DNA of 64,000 bases from Yimella sp. cx-51 (GCF_017654605.1 NZ_CP072113.1:124001-188000), one strand, 5' to 3'; numbered from the stretch's first letter, positions 32,696 to 41,258 are shown. The notes: generated by a model from the letters alone, not told the origin. Numbers and translations are program-made.

Positions 32696-34072
32696 TCAGC
32701 CGACGGTGAGGTCGCGAGCCATCTCGTCGAAGACCGACACGAACGCGTCGACGGCGCCATCGGTGTGCGTGATCGACAGCGTCCACTCCTCTTCACGACC
32801 CGGCGTCATGAAGATGCCGCGGTTCATGTTGTAGAGCCACGCGAGGTCGGCCAGCGGGCCGTTCTGGTGGGCCTTGTACGAGGCGTAGTCGACGACCTTC
32901 TCGGGGGAGAAGGTGACGCAGCCCTTGGAGCCGATGCCGACGGCGTAGCCCGGCAGGTCGTACTTGTCGACCACGCCCTGGCAGCCACCCACGATGCGGT
33001 CGTTGAGGTGCGCGAGGTGCTTGTAGGCGTCCGGGGTGAGCACGTCGAGCAGGTTGGCGCGCATCGCGGCCACGCCCAGCGGGTTTCCGTTGTAGGTGCC
33101 GACCTGGTAGACCGAGCCGTCCTCGACGACCGACATGACCTCTTCGGAGCCACCGATGGCACCCGTCGGCATACCGGCGCCCAGGCCCTTGGCGAGGGTG
33201 ACCATGTCGGGCAGCACGCCGAACTTCTCGGTGGCGCCACCGGCAGCCACCTGCAGACCGGTCTTGACCTCATCGAAGATCAGCACGATGCCGTGCTTCT
33301 TGGTGATCTCGCGCACGGCCTCGAGGTAGCCGGGCTCGGGCAGCACGACACCGAGGTTCATCATCGCGGCTTCCATGATGACGACGGCGGGCTTGCGGCC
33401 CTCCTTGTCGAGCGCAACGATGCGGCGCTCCATCGCCTCGGCGTCGTTGAACGGCACCGCGACGGTCATCTCAACGGTGGCCTCGGGGATGCCGGCGCCG
33501 TAGGGCAGCGACTTCAGGTTGTCCTTGTCGCCGATCTCGCCGTAGGGCACACCGATCGAGACCATGACGGTGTCGTGGTGGCCGTGGTAGGAGCCGAAGA
33601 TCTTCATCACGGTGTCGCGGCCGGTGTAGGCGCGGGCGATGCGGATGGCGTCCATCGTCGACTCGGAGCCGGAGTTGGTGTAGCGCCACTTGGGGAGGTT
33701 CCAGCGGCGGGCCAACTCGTCACCGACGACGATGGCGTCCTCGGTGGGGGCGGCGAAGTGGGTGCCGAGCGGGTAGCGGTCGGCGATGGCCTTGCCGATG
33801 ATCGGGTTGGCGTGACCCTGAACCATCGAACCGAAGCCGTTGTGGAAGTCCCACATCTCGTTGCCGTCGACGTCCCACACCTTGGGGCCGTCGCCCTTCT
33901 CGATGTAGATGGGCCACGGGTCGCGCAGCTGGTAGGAGGAGGCGACACCGCCGGACAAGTGCACCTGGGCGCGCTTGTACATCTCCTTGGACTTCTGGGT
34001 CTTCGCGTCGAGCTTCTTCGACTCGATCTCGGTCAGTTCGGCAATGCGATCCTGGCTGATCTCAACAGGCAT
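32696..34072 (-). CDS. Class III PLP-dependent aminotransferase (GSA aminotransferase-like)
   Basis: A 458-residue enzyme of the ornithine/glutamate-semialdehyde aminotransferase group. It carries LSGGVASSYQLRDPWPIYIEKG, TNSGSESTMDAIRIARAYTGR, FGSYHGHHDTVMVS, FDEVKTGLQVAAGG and LAKGLGAGMPTGAIGG, whose Lys binds PLP. The N-terminus and several loops differ from housekeeping HemL, so a porphyrin role is not assumed; an omega-amino acid or sugar substrate is possible. ATG 34072 has GGAGAG 7 nt upstream. It is divergent from a TauE/SafE gene, with a long palindrome between them. Confidence 0.87.
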   Translation of the reverse strand: MPVEISQDRIAELTEIESKKLDAKTQKSKEMYKRAQVHLSGGVASSYQLRDPWPIYIEKGDGPKVWDVDGNEMWDFHNGFGSMVQGHANPIIGKAIADRYPLGTHFAAPTEDAIVVGDELARRWNLPKWRYTNSGSESTMDAIRIARAYTGRDTVMKIFGSYHGHHDTVMVSIGVPYGEIGDKDNLKSLPYGAGIPEATVEMTVAVPFNDAEAMERRIVALDKEGRKPAVVIMEAAMMNLGVVLPEPGYLEAVREITKKHGIVLIFDEVKTGLQVAAGGATEKFGVLPDMVTLAKGLGAGMPTGAIGGSEEVMSVVEDGSVYQVGTYNGNPLGVAAMRANLLDVLTPDAYKHLAHLNDRIVGGCQGVVDKYDLPGYAVGIGSKGCVTFSPEKVVDYASYKAHQNGPLADLAWLYNMNRGIFMTPGREEEWTLSITHTDGAVDAFVSVFDEMARDLTVG

Positions 34073-34230
34073 GACAGATCTCTCCAGCCGATCGGCCTGG
34101 CATCGGCGGCAGTGTGATGTGGCTCCGACCGGCCTGGCAGCGGAGCGGTACGCGCGGACGCGTGCTTCCCAGGGTAGCGGCGTCCGTGCCTCCGCAGAAG
34201 AAGTCTGGCGCTGCCGGAGCCTCCCGAACC

Positions 34231-34293
34231 CACAAACCGGACGCATATCGCACGCTACCGACCGGTAGGCGTGCGATATGCGTCCGGTTTGTG
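34231..34293. repeat. Perfect 25-bp-stem palindrome in a divergent promoter region
   Basis: Arm 34231-34255 (CACAAACCGG ... CACGC) pairs perfectly with 34269-34293; the 13-nt loop contains TACCGACCGGTA. Both flanking genes point away from it, so it cannot be an ordinary terminator for either. It would form an extremely stable hairpin or cruciform. Confidence 0.8.
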
Positions 34294-34360
34294 CCGGGGC
34301 GGGAGGGTCGAGCGGGCTGCCCCCTATGGTGGGCGCGACCGGCTGAGGGAGGGACGACGG

Positions 34361-35104
34361 ATGGACCTGGCACTCGCGTCGGTGCTCGGTCTCGTCGTCG
34401 GCATCGTGACGGGCGCGGTGGGCGCCGGCGGGTCGATCCTGACCATCCCGGCGCTCATGTATTTACTGGGTCAGAGCCCGAGGGCCGCAGCGATCGGATC
34501 GCTGATCATCGTCGGTGTTTCGTCGATCGTCGGGGTCGTGCAGCACGACCGGGGCGGACGTGTGCGGTGGAAGGACGGCCTGACCTTCTCCGCGATCGGT
34601 GCAATCACGGCCGTCGTCGGTGCTCAGGCCGCCGGGCTCGTATCCGACTGGGCTGCAACGGTTTCCTTCGCCGTGCTGCTGCTCCTGGCGTCGGCGGCTC
34701 TGGTCAACACGGCGGGGGTCGAAGCCGACCGTCGACGTCCGGGCTGGATGGTGATCGCCGTCGCGGCGCTTGCCGGCCTGCTTACGGGATTTTTCGGGGT
34801 GGGCGGCGGATTCGTGGTCGTGCCGGCGCTGATCCTGGTGCTCGGTTTCAGTGCCGCGGACGCGGTGGGCACGTCACTGCTGGTGATCGCGCTCAATTCC
34901 TTTGTGGCACTGGTGTTCCGGCTTGGTCACACCGACGGTGTCGACTGGCCGGTGATCGTCGCCTTCGGCCTCACGGCGTCGATCGGGGGTGCGTTCGGCT
35001 CGCGGATCACCGCACGCCTCGACCCGAAGGTGCTGACCAACTGCCTGGCTGTCGTGCTGACCGTGATCGCCTCGGCGATGCTGGTGGAGCAGGCGATCAC
35101 ATAG
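34361..35104 (+). CDS. TauE/SafE-family anion exporter
   Basis: A 247-residue membrane protein with 7-8 helices and the duplicated glycine-rich motif of the family: GIVTGAVGAGGSILTIPAL near residue 14 and GLLTGFFGVGGGFVVVPAL near residue 138. Members export sulfite, sulfoacetate or related anions. GAGGGAGGG lies about 7 nt before ATG 34361. There is no sulfur gene nearby to fix the substrate. Confidence 0.9.
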   Translation: MDLALASVLGLVVGIVTGAVGAGGSILTIPALMYLLGQSPRAAAIGSLIIVGVSSIVGVVQHDRGGRVRWKDGLTFSAIGAITAVVGAQAAGLVSDWAATVSFAVLLLLASAALVNTAGVEADRRRPGWMVIAVAALAGLLTGFFGVGGGFVVVPALILVLGFSAADAVGTSLLVIALNSFVALVFRLGHTDGVDWPVIVAFGLTASIGGAFGSRITARLDPKVLTNCLAVVLTVIASAMLVEQAIT

Positions 35105-35169
35105 CGCGTCCTGGGTCGACGAGCACGCCATCGAATCGGCTGAGGAACCTGCGGCCGACGATCAAACGG

Positions 35170-36174
35170 TCAGATGGAACGCAGCGGGTCGACGAGGTCG
35201 CGCTCGAACTGCTCCAGGAATCGGCGCTGGTCGTGCCCGGGTGCGTGGAAGACCAAGTGGTCGAAACCGGCGTCCACGTAGGGCTTCACCTGCTCGATCA
35301 CCTCGTCGGGGGTCGAGGCGACGATCCACCGCTTGGCCACCTGCTCGATCGGCAACTCATCGGCCAGGCGCTCCATCTCCCGGGGCGAGTCGACGCTGTG
35401 CTTCTGCTCCGGCGACAATGACAGCGGCGCCCAGAAGCGTGTGTTCTCAAGCGCTTTCGCCGGGTCGGTGTCGTACGAGAGCTTGATCTCGATCATCTTG
35501 GCGAGCTTGTCGTACGACCGCTTGCCGAGCTCGGCGCCTTCGCGCACCGCCGGCAACAGCTCGTCGGTGTAGAGCGACATGCCCTTGCCCGAGGTGCAGA
35601 TGAAACCGTCTCCCATGCGTCCGGCGTACTTCGCGACGGTCGGTCCGCCGGCGGCGACGTAGACCGGCACACCACCGTCGGGTACGTCGTAGATCGAGGC
35701 GTCCTGGGTGCGGTAGTAATCGCCCTCGAAGGTGACCTCGTCGCCTTTCCAGAGTTGCCGCATCAGGCGTACCGATTCGCGCAGCCGAGCGAACCGCTCC
35801 TTGAAGGGCGGCCACTCGCCGGTGAAGCCAGTGGCGATCTCGTTCAGCGCCTCGCCGGTGCCGACGCCCAGCACGACGCGGTCGGGGTAGAGGCAGCCCA
35901 TGGTCGCGAACGCCTGCGCCAACACGGCCGGGTTGTAGCGGAAGGTGGGCGTCAGCACGGACGTGCCGATCGTGATGTCGCTGGTGAGCGCACCGACCGC
36001 TGACATCCACGCGATGGAGAACGGTGCGTGCCCGCCGTCGTGCCGCCACGGCTGGAAGTGGTCGCTGACCCACACCGACTGCATGCCGTGCTGCTCGGCA
36101 GCCACGGAGATGTCGACGAGTTCGCGCGGACCGAACTGCTCGGCGGACGCCTTGTATCCCAGGGTGAGTGCCAT
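35170..36174 (-). CDS. fgd: F420-dependent glucose-6-phosphate dehydrogenase
   Basis: Oxidises glucose-6-phosphate with coenzyme F420, supplying F420H2. The 334 residues align closely with mycobacterial Fgd1: [67 protein letters not shown] and a C-terminal [16 protein letters not shown]. This implies the organism makes F420. The ATG has no ribosome site; a TAGGCT -10 box ends 6 nt upstream, indicating a leaderless transcript. It is divergent from a GalT-like gene that also appears leaderless. Confidence 0.95.
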   Translation of the reverse strand: MALTLGYKASAEQFGPRELVDISVAAEQHGMQSVWVSDHFQPWRHDGGHAPFSIAWMSAVGALTSDITIGTSVLTPTFRYNPAVLAQAFATMGCLYPDRVVLGVGTGEALNEIATGFTGEWPPFKERFARLRESVRLMRQLWKGDEVTFEGDYYRTQDASIYDVPDGGVPVYVAAGGPTVAKYAGRMGDGFICTSGKGMSLYTDELLPAVREGAELGKRSYDKLAKMIEIKLSYDTDPAKALENTRFWAPLSLSPEQKHSVDSPREMERLADELPIEQVAKRWIVASTPDEVIEQVKPYVDAGFDHLVFHAPGHDQRRFLEQFERDLVDPLRSI

Positions 36175-36274
36175 GACCCGAGCCTAGGGTCCGGCACTGT
36201 CACCCCAGTGGGTTGCACCCGACTGACTACTGCGGTGGCGGTTGACGCAGGGCGAGGTCTCTAGGCTGAACGGC

Positions 36275-37492
36275 ATGGAGCCATTGCTGCGACTGCCCGA
36301 TGGCACCGTCAAGCAGATCAATCCCTTCTCCGGCACCGAGGTCTGGACTGTGCCAGGGCGCGGCAATCGCCCACTGCCGAATGTGGTGCGGGACGTGCAT
36401 TCGCTCACCGAGCACGAGCTGCGCCACCGCTGCGCATTCTGCGAGCAGCGCTACCTGGAAACCACGCCCGAGCGGGCCCGCTGGACGCTGTCAGACAACG
36501 GATTGCGGGAACACCACGGGCTCACCGTGGACGAGGTGGTTGCGGCGTCCGCTGACTTCCGCCGAGTGCCGAATCTCTTCGAGATCCTCTCCTACGACTA
36601 CTGGAACCTGAACTACGGCTACACCGGTGGACGCGAAGCACTCCGGCGCGAAGAGCATTACCTGTCAACCGAATTGGGACGCCGACACGTCAGCGACATG
36701 GTGCAGGCGAGGCTACGTGCACAGGGGCTTGATCTGGAACTGAGCGAAGGCGTCGTCACGGCCCAGTCGCGGGGTTTCTTCGCCGGTTGTCACGACGTGA
36801 TCATCGCCCGACGGCACTTCGTTGACGGCGCGACGCGTACTGACCAACTCGCGTCGTCCGGCACGCTGAGCGTGGCCGAGCACGAGGCCTTCGTGCGGGC
36901 GACGATCGCAACCGCGCAACAGCTGTACGCCGACAACCCTCACGCGCGGTACGTGTCGATCTTCCAGAATTGGCTCGCGCCGGCCGGCGCATCGTTCGAG
37001 CATCTGCACAAGCAGGCCGTGGCCATCGACAGGTTGAGCCGGCGGATGCAGCGCGAACTGAAGAAGCTACGCAAAGAACCCGACATCTATCGCCGCCTCG
37101 GGCCCGAGCTTGCCCGCCGGCACGGCCTGGTGATCGCCGAGAACGAGCACGCGATCGCGTTCGCCGGCATCGGCCACCGTTACCCGGGCATCGACGTCTA
37201 CACCAAGGTCGACGGGGTGCCCTGGGAGCTAGCTCCTGAGGTCGTGCGCGACTGGTCAGCGCTGGTGCGAACCGTCCACGCAGCCACCGGACCGCTGGTG
37301 CCGACCAACGAGGAGTGGCATCACCAGCCTCCCGGCCTGACCGGTGTCAGCGCGCCGCTGCGCGCTGTTATCAAGTGGCGCATCAACACCCCGGCCGGGT
37401 TCGAAGGTGGCACAGGTGTATTCGTCAACACCATCGATCCCTGGACGCTGCGCGACCGCGTCGTCGACCGAATCGCCGATCTGCAGCATTGA
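36275..37492 (+). CDS. GalT-like HIT-superfamily protein (DUF4921-like)
   Basis: A 405-residue protein related to galactose-1-phosphate uridylyltransferases. A zinc-type Cys pair, HRCAFCEQRY, lies near residue 50. The histidine-triad-like active site is ASFEHLHKQAVAID (about 248-261), followed by a C-terminal region ending KWRINTPAGFEGGTGVFVNTIDP. It lacks the sugar-binding features I would need to call GalT, and matches the uncharacterised DUF4921 group by general pattern. ATG 36275 has no ribosome site; TAGGCT ends 7 nt upstream, so leaderless transcription is likely. Confidence 0.75.
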   Translation: MEPLLRLPDGTVKQINPFSGTEVWTVPGRGNRPLPNVVRDVHSLTEHELRHRCAFCEQRYLETTPERARWTLSDNGLREHHGLTVDEVVAASADFRRVPNLFEILSYDYWNLNYGYTGGREALRREEHYLSTELGRRHVSDMVQARLRAQGLDLELSEGVVTAQSRGFFAGCHDVIIARRHFVDGATRTDQLASSGTLSVAEHEAFVRATIATAQQLYADNPHARYVSIFQNWLAPAGASFEHLHKQAVAIDRLSRRMQRELKKLRKEPDIYRRLGPELARRHGLVIAENEHAIAFAGIGHRYPGIDVYTKVDGVPWELAPEVVRDWSALVRTVHAATGPLVPTNEEWHHQPPGLTGVSAPLRAVIKWRINTPAGFEGGTGVFVNTIDPWTLRDRVVDRIADLQH

Positions 37493-37515
37493 GCTCGCCG
37501 GGTACGTCGATGCAC

Positions 37516-37550
37516 TGCCGCGCGGACGTCAGTTGATCGGACGCGCGGCA
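37516..37550 (+). terminator. Terminator after GalT-like gene
   Basis: TGCCGCGCG pairs perfectly with CGCGCGGCA around a 17-nt loop, 23 bp after the stop codon. Confidence 0.55.
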
Positions 37551-37844
37551 AGTTCGGTCGACTGAAGACAGGCTCGACAGGGAAAGTGCCTGGCGAGAGC
37601 CGACGGCTCCAGCAGTTGGCCAAATCGCCAAGAAGGTAGAAGTTGAACACTTGATTGAACTATTTACTAGCCAATTGTCAAGTCCATTCTTGGGCTAGCA
37701 AAGTGGGGGTCATGTCAACCCAAGGGTCGGGGCGTGGGATTCTGGTGGCCACCACCGAGTACGCTGAGTACTAGGCAGAGTAGTAGCAGGACGATGGCGT
37801 CCCGGCGGCGTCATGTCCTCGCACCCACCGAGAGGACTGAACCG
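37551..37844 (+). promoter_or_regulatory. Upstream region of pckG with AT-rich segment
   Basis: No gene is visible in this 294-bp stretch. It contains a possible stem at 37571-37602 (GGCTCG with CGAGAGCC), an unusually AT-rich segment at about 37640-37690 with TTGAAC repeated and ACTTGA ... TCAAGT inverted, and the perfect palindrome TGGTGGCCACCA at 37743-37754. These are consistent with a regulated promoter for the gluconeogenic gene downstream, but I cannot assign specific sites. Confidence 0.35.
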
Positions 37845-39692
37845 ATGGTTGATGTGGCGGCGGCGCTGGAGGCCGGTGGCCTGACGAACCCCCACGTGCG
37901 TGAGTACGTCGAGCACTGGGCCGAGATCACCGGCGCAGACCGGGTTGAAGTCGTGGGTGCAGAGGATGACGCCCGACTGATCCAGGAATGCCTGGACGCC
38001 GGCGAACTGCAGCCGGCTGGAGAGGGTCTCTACTACTCGCGAAGCTACGAGAAGGACACCGCGCGCTCCGAGGAGCGCACGATCGTCGCGACCAACACCG
38101 AGAGTGACAAGGGCGTCTACAACAACTGGCGCCCCGCTTCGGAGATGAAGCCGATGATGGTCGAGCGCATGACCGGCGCATCCAAGGGCAAGACGATGTA
38201 CGTCGTCCCCTATCTCATGTCGCCGCAGGGTGCCCCGTTGGAGAAGTACGCCGCCGGCGTCGAGCTCACCGATTCGCGCACCGTCGTCCTGCACATGATC
38301 CGCATGGCCCGGGTGGGCGCGAAGTTCATCAACGAACTCGCCGAGCCCGACCACTTCGTGCGCGCAGTGCACGTCACCGGCGACTTGGAAAACCTCGGCC
38401 AGGGCACCCCGGACGATCAGCGCTACTTCGTCACGGTCGCTGACGAGCGCACCATCCTGCACTTCGGTTCGTCCTACGGCGGCAACGCGCTGCTGGGCAA
38501 GATCGCCCATGGCCTGCGCCTGGCGGCCTACGACGGTTGGGCCTCCAAGGACTTCCTGTCGGAGCAGTTCATGCTCATTGGTATCAAGGACAAGAAGACC
38601 GGCAAGGAGTACCACATCTGCGGTGGCTTCCCGAGCGCCTCGGGCAAGACCAACCTGGCGATGATGCTGCCGCCGGACGCGATGGGCGACCGCTACGAGG
38701 TCTCCTTCTACGGCGACGACATCGCGTGGCTGTGGGTGGGCGACGACGGCAAGCTCTACGGCATGAACCCCGAGTACGGCGCGTTCGGTGTCGCCAAGGA
38801 CACCAACGAGGTGACCAACCCGACGGCGCTCGCCTCGATCGCTCCCGGCACCGGTTCGATCTTCACCAACATCGCTTACAACGAGAAGACCCACGAGGTG
38901 TGGTGGGAAGGCAAGACCCCCAGCCGCCCCGCGGACGAGGACGGCTGGCGTGACTGGCGCGGCCAGCTCATCTCCGAGCGTGCTGACGCCGAGAAGGACG
39001 CCCCCTGGGCGCACCCGAACAGCCGCTTCACCACGACGCTGGCCAACGTGCCGAATGTCGCCGACGACTACGAAGACCCCAAGGGTGTCGCCATCGACGG
39101 CATCATCTTCGGCGGACGCACCCGCGACCGTGAGCCGCTGATCCGCGCGATCGACGATCTCGCCGAGGGCGTGTACGACGGCCTCACCCTCGGGGCCGAG
39201 GCAACTGCTGCGGCTGACGGCAAGGAGGGCGTGCTTCGGTACGACCCGATGTCGATGCGTCCGTTCATGTCGTACGGCGAAGGCGACTACGCCCAGCATT
39301 GGCTCGACATCGTCGGCGCCGTGAAGGACAAGCCGATCTTCGCGCACGTCAACTGGTTCCAGCGCAGCGAGCAGGACGGACACTACCTGTGGCCCGGCTA
39401 CCGCGAGAACCTCCGTCCGCTGCTGTGGCTGATGGCCCTCAAGGACGGTGAGGTCGAAGGCGTGCAGACGCCGGCCGGCATCATCCCCAAGGAAGAGGAG
39501 CTCGACCTCGAGGGGCTTGACCTCCCGCAGGCCGACCTCGACAAGGTGCTCTCCATCGACATCCCGCGCTGGCAGGAGGAGATGGGCTACCGCGAGGAGC
39601 ACCTCAAGGCCTTCGAGCGTCTGCCCGAGGAGATCTGGGAGGCGCACCGCCGCGTCGCCAAGGCTTTCGACGAAGCCGCCTCGCAGGACTGA
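37845..39692 (+). CDS. pckG: Phosphoenolpyruvate carboxykinase (GTP)
   Basis: Converts oxaloacetate plus GTP to phosphoenolpyruvate, the first committed step of gluconeogenesis. The 615-residue protein has ASKGKTMYVVPYLMSP, FGSSYGGNALLGKI, the kinase-1a loop GGFPSASGKTNLAMM (about 260-274) and YGDDIAWLWVG for metal binding. GTP-type enzymes normally read FPSACGKTN, where the Cys is the hyper-reactive active-site residue; here Ser266 replaces it. AGAGGA lies about 8 nt before ATG 37845. A strong terminator follows. Gluconeogenesis fits growth on the amino acids and methylamines handled in the first 18 kb. Confidence 0.95.
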   Translation: MVDVAAALEAGGLTNPHVREYVEHWAEITGADRVEVVGAEDDARLIQECLDAGELQPAGEGLYYSRSYEKDTARSEERTIVATNTESDKGVYNNWRPASEMKPMMVERMTGASKGKTMYVVPYLMSPQGAPLEKYAAGVELTDSRTVVLHMIRMARVGAKFINELAEPDHFVRAVHVTGDLENLGQGTPDDQRYFVTVADERTILHFGSSYGGNALLGKIAHGLRLAAYDGWASKDFLSEQFMLIGIKDKKTGKEYHICGGFPSASGKTNLAMMLPPDAMGDRYEVSFYGDDIAWLWVGDDGKLYGMNPEYGAFGVAKDTNEVTNPTALASIAPGTGSIFTNIAYNEKTHEVWWEGKTPSRPADEDGWRDWRGQLISERADAEKDAPWAHPNSRFTTTLANVPNVADDYEDPKGVAIDGIIFGGRTRDREPLIRAIDDLAEGVYDGLTLGAEATAAADGKEGVLRYDPMSMRPFMSYGEGDYAQHWLDIVGAVKDKPIFAHVNWFQRSEQDGHYLWPGYRENLRPLLWLMALKDGEVEGVQTPAGIIPKEEELDLEGLDLPQADLDKVLSIDIPRWQEEMGYREEHLKAFERLPEEIWEAHRRVAKAFDEAASQD

Positions 39693-39703
39693 TCAGCATT
39701 CCG

Positions 39704-39745
39704 CCGCTCGCCCCTCACGGCCCGTGAGGGGCGAGCGGTCTTTTG
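39704..39745 (+). terminator. Intrinsic terminator after pckG
   Basis: CCGCTCGCCCCTCACGG and CCGTGAGGGGCGAGCGG form a perfect 17-bp stem with a single-base gap at the centre, followed by TCTTTTGTT. It starts 11 bp after the pckG stop and is the clearest rho-independent terminator in the window. Confidence 0.88.
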
Positions 39746-39847
39746 TTGGATTGCGTGAGGGCGATGCTGCTGTCGTCGTGACGTTTGGTGTCGCTGCTCT
39801 GCTCGTCTGCAACCGCAGGGTGCTCGGCGCCGAGGTGGAGTGCTAGT

Positions 39848-40975
39848 TGTACTGACCCGGGACGTTAGGTACGGGCTCGGCTTGTCGGCGTGACATGAGG
39901 AAGACCTCCGAGTGAGGTGTGGAGCTGTCTAGGAACACACCCCTCACCACGGAGGTCTTCATGTCCCACGCTAACGCGCTGCTGACGCCGCGCGGTCGAC
40001 TGTTGCTGGCTCGGTGCGTCGTTGAGGACGGATGGCCGCTACGGCGGGCAGCGGACCGGTTCAACGTGTCGGTCACGACCGCGAAGCGGTGGTCCGACCG
40101 GTACCGGGAGCAGGGGCCGGCCGGGATGAGCGACCGGTCCAGTCGGCCGGTCTCGTGCCCGCACCGGACGGTACGGCGTCGGGAACGGCGGGTGGTCGGG
40201 ATGCGGGTCGCGCGGCGCTGGGGACCGGCGAGGATCGCGTACCACCTGGGGATGAACCCGGCCACGGTGCAGCGGATCCTGACCCGGTACGGGTGCCTGC
40301 GACTGTCGTGGACCGATCCCGCAACGGGGGTCCCGGTGAGGGCTCGACGCCGTCAAGTCGTGCGGTACGAGCGGGACGCGCCGGGAGACCTGGTCCATGT
40401 CGATGTCAAGAAACTCGGCCGGATCCCCGATGGTGGCGGGCACCGGATCCACGGCCGATCAATCGGCGGTCGTAACTCCAGTGCGCACCGCGAGGCCGAC
40501 CGGCCACGCACCGTCCACGGGCGCCCCAACCTGGGGTACGCGTTCTTGCACCACGCGGTAGACGACCACTCCCGCTACGTCTACTCCGAGATCCTGGCCG
40601 ACGAGAAGAAGGAGACCGCGACCCAGTTCATGTCCCGGGCACTGGCGCACTTCGCCTCGATCGGGATCATCACGACCCGGGTGATGACGGACAACGGGGC
40701 CTGCTACCGCTCGAACGTGTTCGGGAAACTGTTGGCAGACAACGCCATCAAGCACAAACGGACCAAGCCGTACCGGCCACAGACCAACGGCAAGGTCGAA
40801 CGGTTCAACCGCACCCTGCAAGAGGAATGGGCCTACGCCCGCCCGTACGCCAGCGAGACCGAACGCGTCGCCGCGTTCCCGGCATTCCTGCACACCTACA
40901 ATCACGACCGCGGCCACACCGCCCTCAAAGGCGACTCACCCGCCGACCGCGTACCCAACCTGGCGGGTCAGTACA
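39848..40975 (+). mobile_element. IS481-family insertion sequence
   Basis: An element of 1128 bp bounded by imperfect inverted repeats beginning TGTACTGACCCG (about 22 of 26 positions match between the ends). The flanks are GCTAGT on the left and GGTAGT on the right, an almost perfect 6-bp target duplication of the NCTAGN type known for IS481. It encodes one DDE transposase. The single mismatch in the duplication suggests the insertion is not very recent. It landed between pckG and an uncharacterised gene, in a gap filled with palindromic repeats, and breaks no recognisable gene. Confidence 0.88.
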
Positions 40976-40980
40976 GGTAG
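39961..40980 (+). CDS. IS481-family transposase
   Basis: A 339-residue DDE transposase. An N-terminal helix-turn-helix (LRRAADRFNVSVTTAKRWSDRY) and a second one (GPARIAYHLGMNPATVQRIL) are followed by an rve-type catalytic core: the first Asp in DLVHVDVKKLGRIP, the second in MTDNGACYRS, and the Glu in TNGKVERFNRTLQEEWAY. ATG 39961 has GGAGG 5 nt upstream. The stop TAG (40978-40980) lies outside the element, in the flanking target-site copy, so the last codon and stop are supplied by host DNA. The frame is intact and the element could be active. Confidence 0.92.
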   Translation: MSHANALLTPRGRLLLARCVVEDGWPLRRAADRFNVSVTTAKRWSDRYREQGPAGMSDRSSRPVSCPHRTVRRRERRVVGMRVARRWGPARIAYHLGMNPATVQRILTRYGCLRLSWTDPATGVPVRARRRQVVRYERDAPGDLVHVDVKKLGRIPDGGGHRIHGRSIGGRNSSAHREADRPRTVHGRPNLGYAFLHHAVDDHSRYVYSEILADEKKETATQFMSRALAHFASIGIITTRVMTDNGACYRSNVFGKLLADNAIKHKRTKPYRPQTNGKVERFNRTLQEEWAYARPYASETERVAAFPAFLHTYNHDRGHTALKGDSPADRVPNLAGQYR

Positions 40981-41007
40981 TCGGCGGATTCTGCGGGAGT
41001 CGCACCA

Positions 41008-41058
41008 GGTTTCGACGCGAGCGGCTTCGTTCCTCAGCTGCTCGGCTCATCCAGCGGG
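41008..41058. repeat. Palindromic repeat, GGTTTCGAC...CAGCG family, second location
   Basis: GGTTTCGACGCGAGCGG and the ending CTCATCCAGCGGGG match the unit at 12989-13037, including the shared inner word TTCGTTCCTCA, while the stem bases differ. It lies 32 bp after the insertion sequence. Confidence 0.6.
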
Positions 41059-41070
41059 GCAGTAGGCAGC

Positions 41071-41178
41071 GCGAGTTGGGTGTGAAAACGCGAGTTGGGT
41101 GTCGCAGCGGGAGGTAGGGCTCTCGCTGGAACACCCAACTCACGCTGGAACACCCAACTCCCGCCGATACACCCAAGT
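41071..41178. repeat. Compound inverted repeat of the word GAGTTGGGTGT
   Basis: GCGAGTTGGGTGT occurs at 41071-41083 and 41090-41102; its complement occurs as ACACCCAACTCACGC (41131-41145), ACACCCAACTCCCGC (41150-41164) and a partial copy ACACCCAAGT (41169-41178). The two halves can fold into one long hairpin or two alternative ones. It lies downstream of a minus-strand gene and could terminate it. Confidence 0.7.
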
Positions 41179-41258
41179 GACCAGCTCTTCCACCAGAGGC
41201 GTGAAGCTCTCGCGGTGAGCGAACCTCCGTCACCGGCTGTCTGTCGGCGGTTGGAGGA

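Noticed and set aside
32696-34072. Housekeeping hemL (glutamate-1-semialdehyde aminomutase)
   Set aside because: PLP motifs fit the wider class III group, but the N-terminus and substrate loops differ and no heme gene is nearby, so the specific symbol was not used.
32141-34117. A 658-codon open frame antisense to the class III aminotransferase
   Set aside because: No recognisable motif, no ribosome site, and it spans a terminator and two real genes.
34231-34293. Terminator
   Set aside because: Both flanking genes are transcribed away from the hairpin, so it ends no visible gene.
37571-37602. Riboswitch or small RNA before pckG
   Set aside because: Only a weak stem is visible, and it does not match any structured RNA I can recognise.
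37710-39647. A 645-codon open frame antisense to pckG
   Set aside because: Mirror of a highly conserved gene; no protein features.
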